Shown: piece by piece, positions 1 through 11,806 of the stretch
Numbering within the stretch: the first letter of the stretch is position 1
How the letters are laid out: each line of letters starts with the position of its first letter
Source: Isoetes taiwanensis
Lineage: Eukaryota; Streptophyta; Lycopodiopsida; Isoetales; Isoetaceae
Assembly (NCBI GenBank): GCA_021234155.1
Contig: JAJEKV010000036.1
Span: 1,312,777-1,376,776 of the forward strand
DNA: 64,000 nucleotides
Direction: 5' to 3'
The notes under the pieces: model-generated
What the model was told of the DNA's origin: nothing
Database searches by the model: none
What the model saw: the letters and a program-made list of their open reading frames with translations, nothing else
Translations under genes and position numbers: made by a program

Positions 1-1
1 C

Positions 2-325
2 ATCCGAATAGGAAAGGCTAGGAGAAACACGATAGCAAGATTCAGGATGGGGAGCCATGATCTAAGGATAGAAAAAAGCAGATGGAGGAGAATAAACAGG
101 GAGGATCAAATTTGCATGATCTGTGACATGGGAACAATTGAAGATGAAAACTATATGATGAAGGAATATCAGGCATACATCGATATCAGGGCGAAGTATA
201 ACAGAATCAAATGGGGGGAGTTGATAGCAACACTAATGGCCCAGATCAATACCTTCATAGATCTGGCGGATGCAATAGGTGAGATGACAAAGAGACACCG
301 ACGAGTTTATGAAGAAAAAGGATAA
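2..325 (+). pseudogene. LINE C-terminal zinc-finger remnant
   Basis: The frame is open from base 2 to the stop at 325. It reads like the C-terminal zinc-binding tail of a non-LTR retrotransposon: RFRMGSHDLRIEKSRW, then CMICDMGTIEDENY. The same pattern (GSHxLRIExxRW, CxxC, EDExH) recurs intact near 29.1 kb and in the LINEs near 48.5 and 49.8 kb. Here the histidine of EDExH is replaced by N and the last cysteine is missing, so the finger is probably dead. The upstream part of the element lies outside the window. No (TTCTA)n tail is seen after it. Confidence 0.65.
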
Positions 326-539
326 TAATTTGACAGCACAATAATGTGTATCAATGAATCCCGCAAAGTATGGCTCAAAAGTTACTATAACAACACTCAC
401 CCGCATGATCCAAATGTCAATAAAAGTGGTGTGCTGGTAAAAAATGACCACCTAATGATGGCCAAAATGATGGCTAGATCCATAAGCATTGCAGCTAGTA
501 GTCACCCTCATTAGGGGTGGGCTCGCCAATATTACATAA

Positions 540-1030
540 GTCCAAGGACCTCACGGCCATAAGGACATAAAATGTATTCTATTCTGAATCAAGCATTTCT
601 TCTCAGGAGCAAGCTATGAACATAGGTACACTTTCACCAATCTATCTTGTACCTCATGAAGAACTTGGCCAACAGTAATTGTTAAGCCCTTGAAGATACC
701 CCATTGCCGCTTTTTCTAGATAGACCACACTAACCAATCTGATGCTAAATGAAAAGCTTGCTGCTCCAACCTATTCCAAGTGGAGGGATAGATAGCAAGA
801 AGCACATGTTGGCTAGTCAAGGCTCATGAAAGAGAGATTGTAGCCATGACCAAACTAGCCAGACTTGGTCACACTAAGAAAAACAATGTTCGAGAGTCTC
901 GAGTTGTCACTTATACAATGTCACTTTCTTGAACTATCCAAACATTCATGCTGACCGTAATCTCACTATTACAATCTTGCACAAGATTCTTTCTAGTCTT
1001 GAGCATTTACCACTAGTTCTGTAACCTCCA
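540..1030 (-). pseudogene. Degenerate L1 LINE 3' remnant
   Basis: This stretch is recognisably similar at base level to the minus-strand L1 fragment at 21.9-22.15 kb. Both contain TAGACCACA followed by a similar ATGAAA block, and later a matching block around CAATGTTCGAGAGTCTC versus CAGTGTTCAATAGTCTC. That region of the 22-kb copy encodes the zinc-binding tail of an L1 ORF2. No long frame survives here. The call rests on eye alignment only. Confidence 0.4.
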
Positions 1031-1067
1031 GCTAAACAACACAACAAGAGAGAATAAGAATCAAACA

Positions 1068-2210
1068 TTGTTTATTTACTATGTCATGATTGTTGAGAAA
1101 CAAATCTTCAAGAAAGTGAAGATTGGTTTTCTCCTTGTTAAGCATACACATGATCAAATTGATCAGATGTTTAATAGGTTCTCTAAATGTCTTGCTCGAA
1201 AGAAAGCTCTTAGCCTACCAGCAATGATTGATGTTATTCAAGAATCCTACAATCCACATCCAGAAATCAAGTTGTTGGATGAGACCTATGATTTCAAAGA
1301 ACTGATTTTTCGGAAAGACCAGTGAAAGTCCATTTAGGTCACCGTGTTATTGAGCCTTTAAGAAATATCATTTTCTCGCATCAGATCAAAATCTCACTTA
1401 AAGACAGGAAGGCCGCCCTACAAGGTAAGAAATGTATCACATCTAAGGAATGGCAGCCAACAGAAGGAATTTAGTTCGTTCGAACCATTCTTGACATTAG
1501 TTCTATGCTCTGAGCAGAGCAAAAGCCTTTACAAAGCTTGAAAGAAATCAGGATGAGTAAACAGGAAGGGAGAGCCTTTCAACCAGACAAGTCATTGGAT
1601 TGCATTGAAATGAGCATCATGCCATGCTCTAACCATTTTGGAGAAGCAGATACTTTGTGGTGGCTTCAGTTTTTTGCTCAACAACGTGAGCTACTCCATG
1701 CCATGTCACAAGGTCGAAGATCTATTGTCTTCAACTGGCCAACTGAATATCAAATGGAACAAGTGCTGGCACAAGATGAATATCCGGTGGAACATGAACG
1801 ACTCGTGTCTAGCTCAGATGAAGATGATTGAATGATTTACAAGGGTCCTAGACGCACGACACAACAGGTTGCCAGAGTTTCTGGTTCCGTCTCTGAGATT
1901 CAGAAAGAAATGCTTGTAGCTGTTTCAGTTGATGTTGATGAGAGCGGGAAGCCATTTTGGTTGGCTAAAGTACTAGATGTACCCCGAGAGGATGGCATTC
2001 CAGTGCAAGTAAAAGTACACTGGATGAGAACAAGTGGAACTATTGCATTTAGTGGGACTTATAATATGGAGATAGTCAAAGTTGGAGTGGGAAAGAGAGT
2101 GAAGACTAAAGCAAATGTTGGTACCATAGATCTTGCTGACGTGAAGGTGCTAGCATATGACTTCATTCTAACTGCTGCTAACACGTGCATGCTGTGACTC
2201 AAAAGTTACT
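1068..2210 (+). pseudogene. DUF7869-like coding fragment, decayed
   Basis: Three open segments follow each other. The first (1068-1325) contains KIGFLLVKHTHDQIDQMFNR, which matches the GHTHDQIDQxFSR pattern I associate with DUF7869-type proteins, often linked to mobile-element-derived genes. After a frame change near 1320 the frame continues as VKVHLGHRVIEPLRNIIF and ends near KEWQPTEGI, typical of the same proteins' tail. The second ORF (1538-1831) is acidic at its end (SSSDEDD). The third (1832-2197) contains a segment with WLAKVLDVPREDG and VKVHWMRTSGT, resembling BAH-like modules that accompany this family. Stops and frame changes between the blocks suggest a pseudogene. The family assignment is from memory; the function is unknown. 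Confidence 0.45.
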
Positions 2211-4405
2211 AAGGTCAGCATGTGGATTGGATAAAGCACGCAAAAAAACTGCCAGAGATGAGATGAAGATTCCCTGGTAGACAATGACGAAGAAGATCGT
2301 TCAAGTACGTCCAGTTTTGAGAGTGAGGCTGAGGACACTAACAGCTCCGATGATCCCGGTCTAAACGAGTCAACGGATGAGATGCATCCTGACCTAGCTA
2401 TAAAATGTAAATTTATTAGATAAGGTATATACATAAATACGAAAAAGTTTAGTGCACAGACAATATCAAAATGTGTTACATTTTTGGCAATTTTGTTCAT
2501 AATTTTGTGATGTTTTCAAAAACTTTGAATGCAACATCTTTTTGCTATTCCAGCGCACTAGCTATTTTCTATGATGTCTGCTTTTTTTGCATCCTTGATT
2601 TTTTTACTATTTTTGGATACAACCTAGGGGGCTAAAAAAGGTATCAAAGATTTTTTCATGAAAGCTAAGCTCAATTACCCCCTAAAAATGGACATAAAAT
2701 GTCCAAAATGTCACACTTGTCACATATAAACCACGAAAATGGATATTTTTTAGGGAATTTTAGGGAACCTTTCAAAGATTTCTTTTAAGATGCGTTTGGA
2801 GCAAATTAGTGCATTTCAATTTAAACTTTATTTCTTGTGATATGCTTCCTATATCATGTATTTATATTGATCCGTGGATACATAATTAAACCACCATACC
2901 CTATTTTACAAATATAGCATAGCTCAATTAGTCACCTCTACCATTAGTAACCATGTAGACATGGAGTTAGAAGCTAAAACATAATTGATAATACATGAGC
3001 ATCATCAATGTCTCCATCCGAAACCTCTGTATATTGTGTTTCAAGGAAAACTGCTCATTAAGAGCAGCTCCGTGAAACTGATCAGATTGCCAGTTCCAGA
3101 TAGATTTTTCGCTCTTTTGGAGTTATATAAACCCTTTCCATCATTATAACTACTTTTGAAGTCAAATCCTCTGCCTCTACTACCCATGAATTTCGAATCC
3201 TTGCAATTCACAATGCAACATGTAATTTCTCTATCTAACACACCAAGTTGTCGAGCTTATTACCAACAACTTCAAAACTTGAAGCGTTACTATCAGATGG
3301 ATAATCCATTTGAGAATAAACTCAAATTTAGCTAGAGGCTCCCGCCATCATACACCATTAATGCAAGCGACTAACTAATACCAGACTGCCAGAACATTCA
3401 CTAATAGTAAATTGACCTTAGATTTTATTTAAGACAATATATCAAGTGTATCGAGATGTTTGTTTTTGTACATAAGACATCATTCATATTCTTGGGTACT
3501 ACCATATTGCAGCCTCAATTATGTATACTAATATCTATTACTTAGTAAGCAAGAGTGTATTATAGACTATTATTCAATTTATACTTGATCTTTTAACATA
3601 AGCCTTAGGTTATCACTAAACCATAGGCTCTTTTTAGCATCCCTTTAACACTTATTTATGGTCTAGAATTTTTGCATTTAGTAGCTCTGACTCTTTCAAG
3701 CAAATTCTTCCAAGTTGTTAAAAATCCCTGAACCACAAGAGGGCTCCTCCTCCCTACGTTAAGATAGCCTCCACCTTTTCTAACCACTTGATTCTTTCTC
3801 TAGAACTGATAGTATTAATTGCCTTAATTGCCTGAATAGGTTTATCTGGCAGAGAAGGATTAACTAGCATAGGATTTCTTGGCAATGGAGCCTGCTAAGA
3901 ATTATCACGCACCAATCCATAAAGTAAAGCTAATTGATCCAGATTTCTTTGATAGTCAAACTAGAATGTTGGGGGTGCTAAAGCAATCTAGTTGCTGTGA
4001 ATTCTGCAATGTGCATGGCTTGTCGATATTGACTATCTGGAATGTTAATGCAATTGGCCATTTAATAGGTTCTTGGATAGGAACATTGTTCTAACATCAA
4101 TTTGGTATGAAGCATTGCTCTTTAGGTCCTGCAATAAACACTTAAGAAATATAATTTTTCAAGCAAACACAAAACATAGCTTTTCGCCATAGCTCACTGC
4201 CCAACTGGATCTTAGTGGGCAAATTCTCACAACAGTAGCCCCCACCAGACAAGAATGGCTAAGAATGGAATCATCATCAAGAAACACAAGGTTGAGTCCA
4301 CAAGTTCAACAACTTACAATGCGATCTGGTCAACAACCACCAATTGTTCCAAATGCAAGAATGGAATGCCGACACCTAGATCTATCTTGACACTTTTTAG
4401 TATAA
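2211..4405. other. Gene-free AT-rich interval
   Basis: I see no supportable gene, RNA gene or complete mobile element here. The sequence is AT-rich with only short chance frames. Confidence 0.5.
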
Positions 4406-4411
4406 CTCCCA

Positions 4412-4569
4412 TGTAACGTTCCTAACCGACATGCCCTTAACCAACTGGGCAAAATCGTCTAGACGTTTATGAGTAGTCGCTTCTACCCATTTATGCCGGT
4501 GTCTCGGGAACGCCCCACAGGCACATTCAAGGTTCGAATACTCGAGCAGTCTACCATGGGCCCGTTACA
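4412..4569 (-). repeat. TRIM 3' LTR
   Basis: This 158-bp repeat is bounded by TG...CA with the longer inverted ends TGTAACG/CGTTACA. It appears identical to the partner at 4724-4881. On the plus strand it contains GGTTCGAATAC, close to a pol III B-box, but in the orientation opposite to the element's own transcription. Confidence 0.9.
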
Positions 4570-4723
4570 GTCTCTCCCACTAGAACTATGCTCGTCCTCG
4601 AGCATCCAAGGCTATACCATGTCTATGTCATACCATGTCACAATGATTACCAAGTCTTTGCAAATTACCCATGCATATAGGCACCCATGGAGACTCGAAC
4701 TCGAGACCTGCTCTGATACCAAC

Positions 4724-4881
4724 TGTAACGTTCCTAACCGACATGCCCTTAACCAACTGGGCAAAATCGTCTAGACGTTTATGAGTAGTCGCTTCTACCC
4801 ATTTATGCCGGTGTCTCGGGAACGCCCCACAGGCACATTCAAGGTTCGAATACTCGAGCAGTCTACCATGGGCCCGTTACA
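4724..4881 (-). repeat. TRIM 5' LTR
   Basis: This is the second copy of the 158-bp terminal repeat. The primer-binding site lies next to it on the lower-coordinate side, which makes this the 5' LTR for a minus-strand element. The tRNA match runs past the usual 12 bases (TGGTATCAGAGCAGGT). Confidence 0.9.
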
Positions 4882-4889
4882 TCCCACGT

Positions 4890-5135
4890 ACGGAAGAATC
4901 ATGAAATTTGCGACCTTAATCTGAAAAATAGACTTTGAAGGTTTTCCAAGGAACAAGAATCCTATCATTCTAATTTCTGGTCATCAATATATAGGATTCC
5001 AAAGTTTGAACAGCCTTTTCATAAAGGTAAAGTTCAAGTTTGGCTCAAATTTTCTAAAAAGGACTCACTAATTAAGATGATTAATCATGGTTTATGGGCT
5101 AACTATAGGTTTACTATTGTCCATCCATTTTAATT
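4890..5135 (+). pseudogene. Possible L1 ORF1 (DUF4283) remnant
   Basis: A short plus-strand frame reads GKVQVWLKFSKKDSLIKMIN then HGLWANYRFTIVHPF. That spacing of a hydrophobic strand, a lysine-rich helix and a final W/HPF resembles the DUF4283 region of plant L1 ORF1 proteins, as seen intact at 14.7-15.4 kb. The TRIM inserted just upstream. Evidence is weak. Confidence 0.28.
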
Positions 5136-8100
5136 ATGAGATTGATTCCATCTTTTGCCATCTCTAGGCCACTCCCTCGAGCTATAATATCTAGAGCCCC
5201 AAGGTAGATGGGTACAGGGCCTGCATCTAATGCATGAAATAACTTCGTTGTGACATACTCCACCAACATTATTCAAGCATCCAAAGGAATGATGAGGTAC
5301 AAGAGACAAGATTAATAAGCAATTTTTTGCTCATCTAGATGATGACCAATAAACAAAAATATAATGAGAAACACATAACAAAGCGTTTAGCAAGCTCACT
5401 CGAAGAAAATTCTATAACTTTGAGAAGACACACATCTAGAGATAGTAGCTGCAAGAATTACCTGTCCTATTTGCAATAAGTCAATTAGAGACAATTGGCT
5501 CTCCCATAAGTGCAGTATTATGGCTCTTATAATACATGCACAATATAACAAAACAAAAAAGTGTAGCATGTAAACAAAAATGCATCTTGTTCTCATTGCC
5601 CTTGCCATTTGTAGTATAGATTTGCATTGGACCAATGTCTAAATTGCTAAAGGTTATAGGAAATTATTCACAACATACTAACTTTTCCAGCCTTCCTTGA
5701 CTAGCAAACATTGTCCATGTGATTTTTGTCAAAGAGAAATCATCATTCCCACTTATCATCCCCATGATCATAAACGTCTATATTGCAACATGATTTCCTG
5801 CAGGGCCATATAACAACAATACTTTGTATATGACACGACTTAGTCAGTGTTGGGCAAAGTCTAGTGAACACTATAACCAACCGGTTGAAAGAGAAAATTT
5901 TCTCGTTAAGTTAATGCATTGTAATAATTTCTACGGCAAGTTTTTTTATGGTTGTCTATTGAGACAATGAAAAGTTCCCACTTTAAACACAAGATATCCT
6001 GCTGGACAAAGTTAATCATAGGAGCTTTTCTGATTGGACCTTAAAAGTTTGCCCAACACTGTACTATGGAAGGGAAGTGTTTCATAACTGGCCAATATTT
6101 ACTAGAAAAGGGTCTATGCCATGTATTGGACCACAATAAGTCCACGCTTGTAAATATAGCAGGTTCTTTCCATTACATATTTTGCAGGTCCATTTCCATG
6201 AGTTCATACTTGCTTACCTTGAGGCAAGGTTCCAATCTATTCTCCATCATCTTCAAGACCAATGTCTTCCATTCCTTGCACACAAGCACTGCACATTGCA
6301 CTTCAGGGTACTGTAGTTTATGCAATATCAAATCTACTACTTCAAGCCTGCAGTTAAAACACATGCATTTCCTGACAACATTAAGCCAAGGATAGAAAGA
6401 TAAGATTCTCCATAAAATGGTTCGACGCACAATGAGAGGATAAGCATAGATTAAACATGGTTAATTATAATCCATGTCTGATATTAGATCTTTACATCCA
6501 GATCTAACAGGTAGCACCAAATTCAGGGTTCGAAATTTTATAAAAAATGAGGTAAACAAAAATCCTTTTTATTTCGATATAAATAGGACGTCTCAAATTT
6601 TAGGAGGACATGTCCAATCCAAAACAAAAATAGTAGGACAAAGTCCCATTTCCTTAGAACAAAAAGTTCTTGGCAATATAAATATAAAGATAAATGCAAT
6701 GTTTTGATGTAGCAAAAACTTTCATAAATATTTTATACAAGATGGTCCTGCGTAGCATTGTATATTTGACGACTTGACATCTTTTTCCAAATTTCAACAT
6801 ATGGGTTGTGGTGGCGTGCCTTATTTGGCCATATGGACAAAATGGAACGGAATAGGAAGTAGCAGTAGTCCCCTTCTCTGTCTTCTCTGATCTTCTCTGC
6901 TCACATAGAAACAGTCACAGAGGTCGAAAAGGGGAAAAAAGGGAAAATGAGAGGGTCCAAAATAAAAAAGTTGATTTTATTTATTATATTAAAAAACAAA
7001 GGTAATTAACTTTTTTGTTTAGTTAATATTTAAAAGGTGAATTTCTATGTATATCTAAGATAAGTTACATGAAATAAAATATACATACTAAAAAAAAATC
7101 CTTCTCCACTTAAAAAGAGTAGGACAAAGTCCTCTTCTTCAAAAACTAGTAGGACAAAGTCCAATTCGATCCTTTTTTTTTTCTAGGACAGCATGTCCTA
7201 CTCATGTTATCTGGACATTGGCAGATTTTGTAGGACAAAACGTAAGGTTAACCTCACTTGCTTTCCAAGAGATATGGGGCAGGTGCTTAATGCAGTTTTT
7301 TATGAGCCTTCATTCAATATCTCATTTTGAAGCCAAAAAAATGATCCAAAACGATGGCCCAGAATTTACTCCATTTGCTTGCTGGATCTCAAATTACAGT
7401 TCATGTTATTTCTCAACCTTTCTTTTGCTTTCTAGACTGCAACAAACCTTATGCAGTTTCTGACATAACCATGGTAACTTTTTCATGAATCATTGCATCC
7501 TGCTTCAAATACTATAAATACAAAGTTTCGCTTTCAATACTACAGGTGAGGGTTTTGCAGAAGTTCTTAGAGAAATACCAAAGCAGATTTAGCAGTGATT
7601 TTCACCAACAAAAACTCATTATGTTAGTATGTCCAATGTACAAACAATAGATGTGCCATATTTTTGCAGCAAGGAAATAAGAGTTAAATCATAAGACTTG
7701 TCTACAGGAATGTTTCAACCATTCATGGAATGGAACTCCATTAAAATGGAGAGAAGAAACATTAAGAGTAGACAGAAGTACAAACAAGTTATTTTGTAAT
7801 TCTGTACAATAATCAAAGCCTGGCACACTAAGCACACTAGTGCCCGGCTCATCTCTTTTGCTTAGGTACAAGAAAATAGCAGAGTCTACAAAGAATATAT
7901 TGCGCATGTCTGAGCATCCATTCTTACCAAAGAGTCTCTTTTCTGCGACTTTGGAGATTGGTTAGAAATAACAGCAGAATACTTTCCTGAAGGTGAAACT
8001 GCAACCTACTTTCCTAAAGGTGAAACTGCAGGGCTGAAATCTGCTTCCAGTGGGATCTATTTCTATCACCCCAAAAGATTCAAACGCTCTTCTAAATTCG

Positions 8101-8270
8101 AGCAACACAACACCAAGCTCTAAAAATCTGTAAACACTGATCAAACCTCTTGCCTTTAACAGAAAATCACATATCTTGCCTACGAGTATCTAACTAATGG
8201 TCGGTAAAATGCACTATATCTAAGGAGCTTGGCAAATAACTAAATTTTAACAACACAATGCCATAACTGC
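5136..8270. other. Gene-free interval with GGACA/TGTCC dyads
   Basis: I see no gene here. Between 6600 and 7250 a short inverted motif, GGACA(n)GTCC, recurs about six times, for example AGGACATGTCC near 6604, TAGGACAAAGTCC near 6635, 7121 and 7150, and TAGGACAGCATGTCCTA near 7183. The remainder is AT-rich filler with short chance frames. Confidence 0.45.
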
Positions 8271-8326
8271 CTAGCGAGGAGAAGCCTGAAGTAGCTCAAA
8301 GAACTCAAAAAAACCAATGGCATAGG

Positions 8327-8345
8327 TGGTGTTAAATAAACACCA
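8327..8345 (-). promoter_or_regulatory. 3'-UTR hairpin of H4 copy 1
   Basis: A perfect 7-bp inverted repeat, TGGTGTT-5 nt-AACACCA, lies 21 bases past the H4 stop codon in the transcript direction. The same hairpin follows H4 copy 2. Size and position are like an animal histone stem-loop, but the sequence is different. Plant histone mRNAs are normally polyadenylated, so any processing role is speculation. Confidence 0.5.
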
Positions 8346-8366
8346 TACAAGAAAAGACCTGATTTT

Positions 8367-8705
<339 letters not shown>

Positions 8706-8763
8706 TTACGCACAGAAACACAGGATAATGGAAAGCCCTGTTCGGAGAAGTGGGAAATTTGAA

Positions 8764-8900
8764 AGGTATTTATCCTCTTTGAAACCCGCATTCGTGGCCG
8801 TTCATCTGACATTCTACGGCTCTCTATCGCCCGATAATGCACCCCGTTGGATTTCTCTCAACGGCTGGATTTGATTTTTCGAACTCGGATCGACATTTTG
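8764..8900 (-). promoter_or_regulatory. H4 copy 1 promoter
   Basis: The TATA element ATAAATA lies at 8767-8773 on the minus strand. A 56-bp block (8764-8819) containing it is identical to the block upstream of H4 copy 2. Further up, both genes keep AAATCAAATCC, CCGTTGA and a GATCCG core. The GATCCG core resembles part of the plant histone octamer read in reverse (CGGATC). Confidence 0.7.
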
Positions 8901-9700
8901 CCCACGAGAACGTTTAGTTAGGCCTATTAAAATTGTGTTCCTACATATGGCAAGCATTCTCGAAGTAATTTGGGATATTTGATTCTTCTCAATAGACCCT
9001 CTTAGCACTTGCATAAATTCTAGGTGCTTTCGCTTTGCTTTCTGACAATGGGCTAATATGAAATCGATGTTCGAAGGTGCAAATGCGCGCAATACAAACA
9101 AAGTAAAGAAGAAAGCATATGATATAGAAAAAAGCTCATAACGTGGTTGACTGCCTCTTCTATGTTGTGTTTAACTTCATTGTGATGATTTTCCAATAAT
9201 TTCTAGATATTTGAATTTTTGAGATCTTGGGAAAGTGTGTTTCATCTTACATTCTTTTGGCGATCAAGTCTATACAAAACTGTGAGATTTAAGTGTGTTT
9301 TTTTTTTTTCATATCCACTCTTTGTAATGGATATACAAAACCAAAATATAAAGAGAGAAACATAACCTCCTTTCTTGAATCAAGTTTTGAAAGTTTCTTA
9401 CTTTGTAGTAGGTTCACATAACAAACAACTCAACTCTTTATTGAACACATCATAAACAATAATCACAAATGTATTACAAATGAAGTTGGTTGAGTTTGAG
9501 GCAATGGATAACAGTATAACATGTTCATGCATGCACAACATGTTTAACATAAAGAAAACGCTTACCACATGGTGGATTTTCAGTTATATTCGCAAGGCAT
9601 ATGAGCTTTAATATCAAGATGCTACAGTCATGGTCTGAATGTAGACAAGATTATTTGGATATAAAGATCCAAATTATCGTTGCTGCATGGACCCAGCAGA
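8901..9700. other. Gene-free interval
   Basis: I see no supportable gene or mobile element. The sequence is AT-rich with a T-run near 9299-9310. Confidence 0.45.
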
Positions 9701-9708
9701 GCTTCTTT

Positions 9709-9960
9709 TTAAAGTTTTCGTAAACATCCACATCTCCTACATATATCACTAAGTGCATTAGACATAACTTGCATCCTATTGTTAGAGTAGCAAGGTTGAC
9801 ATGTGCAACTAGAATGACAGTTCATCAAGTTTGACAACTTCGGCATGGTACTTCTAACCTGAGCACAACCATTTATTAGCGTAACCCATGAAACCACATT
9901 CTGGGGAGGCAAGGCAATATAAAATCTCCAAATCTTCACATATTCAACCTATTGACCAAT
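9709..9960 (-). pseudogene. PPR protein remnant (PLS-class)
   Basis: The minus-strand frame contains PPQNVVSWVTLINGCAQ, the classic start of a pentatricopeptide repeat in plant PLS-class proteins (usually xxNVVSWxxxIxGYAQ). Downstream it reads NALSDICRRCGCLRKL, matching the NALVDMYAKCGxLxxA repeat pattern. PPR proteins bind organellar RNA. Only about two repeats survive, with stops beyond, and the original would have been hundreds of residues. This is a gene scrap, not a working gene. Confidence 0.6.
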
Positions 9961-10134
9961 TCCATGATAGCAAAGCAAAGCATATGCATAACTGACTAAA
10001 TCTGCAATGTCAAAGTCATATCGATAAAACTCGATGTAGGTTTAGCACTATGACAATGCCATACTTCATGGTTGGATGTTTTCTGCATTGCGAGATAACA
10101 AACGAAGGGAACTACCAAGTGATATTGCAATGAT

Positions 10135-10200
10135 ATAATGTCCCCAGCCATAGGACCCATACAATGGGTTAGTACAACAATCACTAAACATGGGCTATAA
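10135..10200 (-). repeat. Short LINE 3'-end scrap
   Basis: On the minus strand, GATTGTTGTACTAACCCATT then GTATGGGTCCTATGG closely matches the LINE 3' tail at 29.46-29.50 kb (GATTGTACTAGCCCATTGTA then TGGGTCCCATG). The match covers only about 40 bp. Confidence 0.5.
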
Positions 10201-11212
10201 CGTTCCAAAACTTTCAAATCTCGCTAAACCACTGTACCACTATTTGGGAGTGGTTTAGCGAGAAACAGGGGACGGTTTTGCTTTTATTTATTTTTTCCAA
10301 TACTCAAGTTCTCAGTGAAGTCTGGGTTCCCTGATTTTTTTTTCTTTCTTTTTGTTCTCGGCGATGGCATCAGGGGCTTCTCCAGATGCCTGATTCTAGG
10401 TAATCTCTGAGTTCTATCATAAAACAAGGATAGTGGCAAAAGGAAGCAAAATCTTGATGAAGTCTGACCATACATTTTGCTTCAAATTGGAAGTTTCTAG
10501 AGGTTCTATTTTGCACAAATGGTGCTGCACCTTTCTGTTTGCTGCTCATTCTTACCTGATGAACCCAACTCGCAAGAAATATACTCAAGCTTGAGTTATT
10601 TCTCGAAAACTTGACTTATTTATGGGAAAGGGGATGAAATCAATACCCCCTTTCTGTCGCAGGGAAACTATTTGATTCGGTGAAGTAAACCCATCTCATC
10701 TGGTCTCTATCTTATTTTACAAGCAAATATATGGTATTTGTCGCGTTCGAATGGTGGGCAATGAAGTTCTTAGCAGCATGCAAGCTATTTCAAAATTGGT
10801 TGTTCCAGGGATGATGAATCTGTATTTTGAATATTTTGTCCAACTCATACCCTGTGATTAAACCTCTGCGACTTGTTCAGGTGTTGATTCAATAAGCCAT
10901 TTTTACAGATCCAACCAGCAAAGATCTACAGTCGTAGAAAGTATTAAAGAGAAGATGGCTCAAATGGTGTGCTCCTTAGAGATAAGCCGATACCACATTC
11001 TCGAAGGGCTCGCATGAAAACAGACAAAAGCTCCCGACAAAAAGAGAACTTCCTTATCAAAACGGGACCGAGGTCGAAGGCTGAAGGATGGCAAAAGAAG
11101 GGACAAGATCAGGAAAGAACGCTGTCCCAATATGGAAAAAGACGCCAAACTGTCAAACCAAACAGGGAGAAGCCCCAACTCTACAATGGTTGAGAGTGGG
11201 TAGCTGCATATT
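10201..11212. other. Gene-free interval
   Basis: I see short frames only. A local inverted repeat, CTCGCTAAACCACT and AGTGGTTTAGCGAG (near 10218-10263), makes a perfect 14-bp stem. No gene is supportable. Confidence 0.5.
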
Positions 11213-11224
11213 TGCAAGCTACCC

Positions 11225-11385
11225 ACAATGAAAAAACACAGGGAATATCTAGTTATATCATCTGGACCCCCAAAAAATTCTACAGATGTCGGTTAAGTGT
11301 ACCTGCAGAGAGCTTATCACCGGGATTAAAAAACCTCGCCCTTTTGGGTTTTCGAGGAAAAACCCTAATGATAAGCCCTCTACAA
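11225..11385 (-). repeat. LINE 3'-end module with ENE-like fold
   Basis: Read on the minus strand, bases 11375-11313 give a basal stem CTTATCA/TGATAAG, GGG/CCC, five U, stem CCTCG/CGAGG, AAAA, inner stem CCC-AAAA-GGG, six U and AAT. The same order and lengths occur at 29.4 and 48.8 kb at the ends of recognisable LINEs. No coding part of the LINE is seen upstream here, so this is a detached or strongly truncated 3' end. Confidence 0.7.
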
Positions 11386-11527
11386 GGGGCTTGGACACAA
11401 CGTAAGGCTGCAAAAAAAAAAAAAAAACGCTCCCACAAAGAAACCCCCGAAGCCTGAAGAAGACGGAGTCGCGCATCCCCCTGTACCTGCACATCAACAA
11501 ACTAGAACATAAAGATAAGAAAATAAC

Positions 11528-11632
11528 AACCTCGAAAAGCGAGGGGCTGGTCACGTGTGCCACGCGACAAAAAACAACCTCAAAAAAGCGAGGGGGCTGG
11601 TCATGCGTGCCACGCAATAAAAAACAACATTT
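11528..11632 (+). repeat. Two tandem ~50-bp repeats
   Basis: The unit AACAACCTC...AGCGAGGGGCTGGTCA then GTGCCACGC followed by an A-rich run occurs twice in a row. Each unit contains small inverted repeats (CCTCG/CGAGG in the first; TGCGTG/CACGCA in the second). Confidence 0.7.
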
Positions 11633-11761
11633 ACAATAATATACACATTAAGGGCGGGTGGGTGGGAGTCAAGGGAACTGTTGAGAGAGGAGAAAACGCC
11701 GATGAGGAGTCGATGTAGAGGCTGCAAGAAATAGCGATCCCAAATGAACCAGAGCCACAGA

Positions 11762-11806
11762 AAATGCATGCAATGCATGCATGCATGCATGCAAGAGATG
11801 CATGCT
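11762..11806. repeat. ATGC-rich simple repeat
   Basis: ATGCATGC units recur, with five consecutive ATGC-type tetramers in the centre. Confidence 0.85.

Larger units (their letters stand above)
4407..4886 (-). mobile_element. TRIM (miniature LTR retrotransposon), complete
   Basis: Two direct repeats of 158 bp (4412-4569 and 4724-4881) appear identical by eye. Each starts TGTAACG and ends CGTTACA. The element is flanked by a 5-bp target-site duplication, TCCCA, at 4407-4411 and 4882-4886. On the minus strand the 4724-4881 repeat is followed after GT by TGGTATCAGAGC (complement of 4710-4721), the standard primer-binding site for initiator tRNA-Met. A purine-rich tract (AGTGGGAGAGAC on the minus strand) precedes the other repeat. 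The interior is only 154 bp and codes for nothing, so the element needs proteins supplied in trans. Identical LTRs point to a recent insertion. Confidence 0.92.

Noticed and set aside
4678-4724. Possible tRNA gene (sequence resembling a tRNA 3' half ending GATACCA)
   Set aside because: There is no 5' half or cloverleaf. It is the minus-strand primer-binding region of the TRIM.
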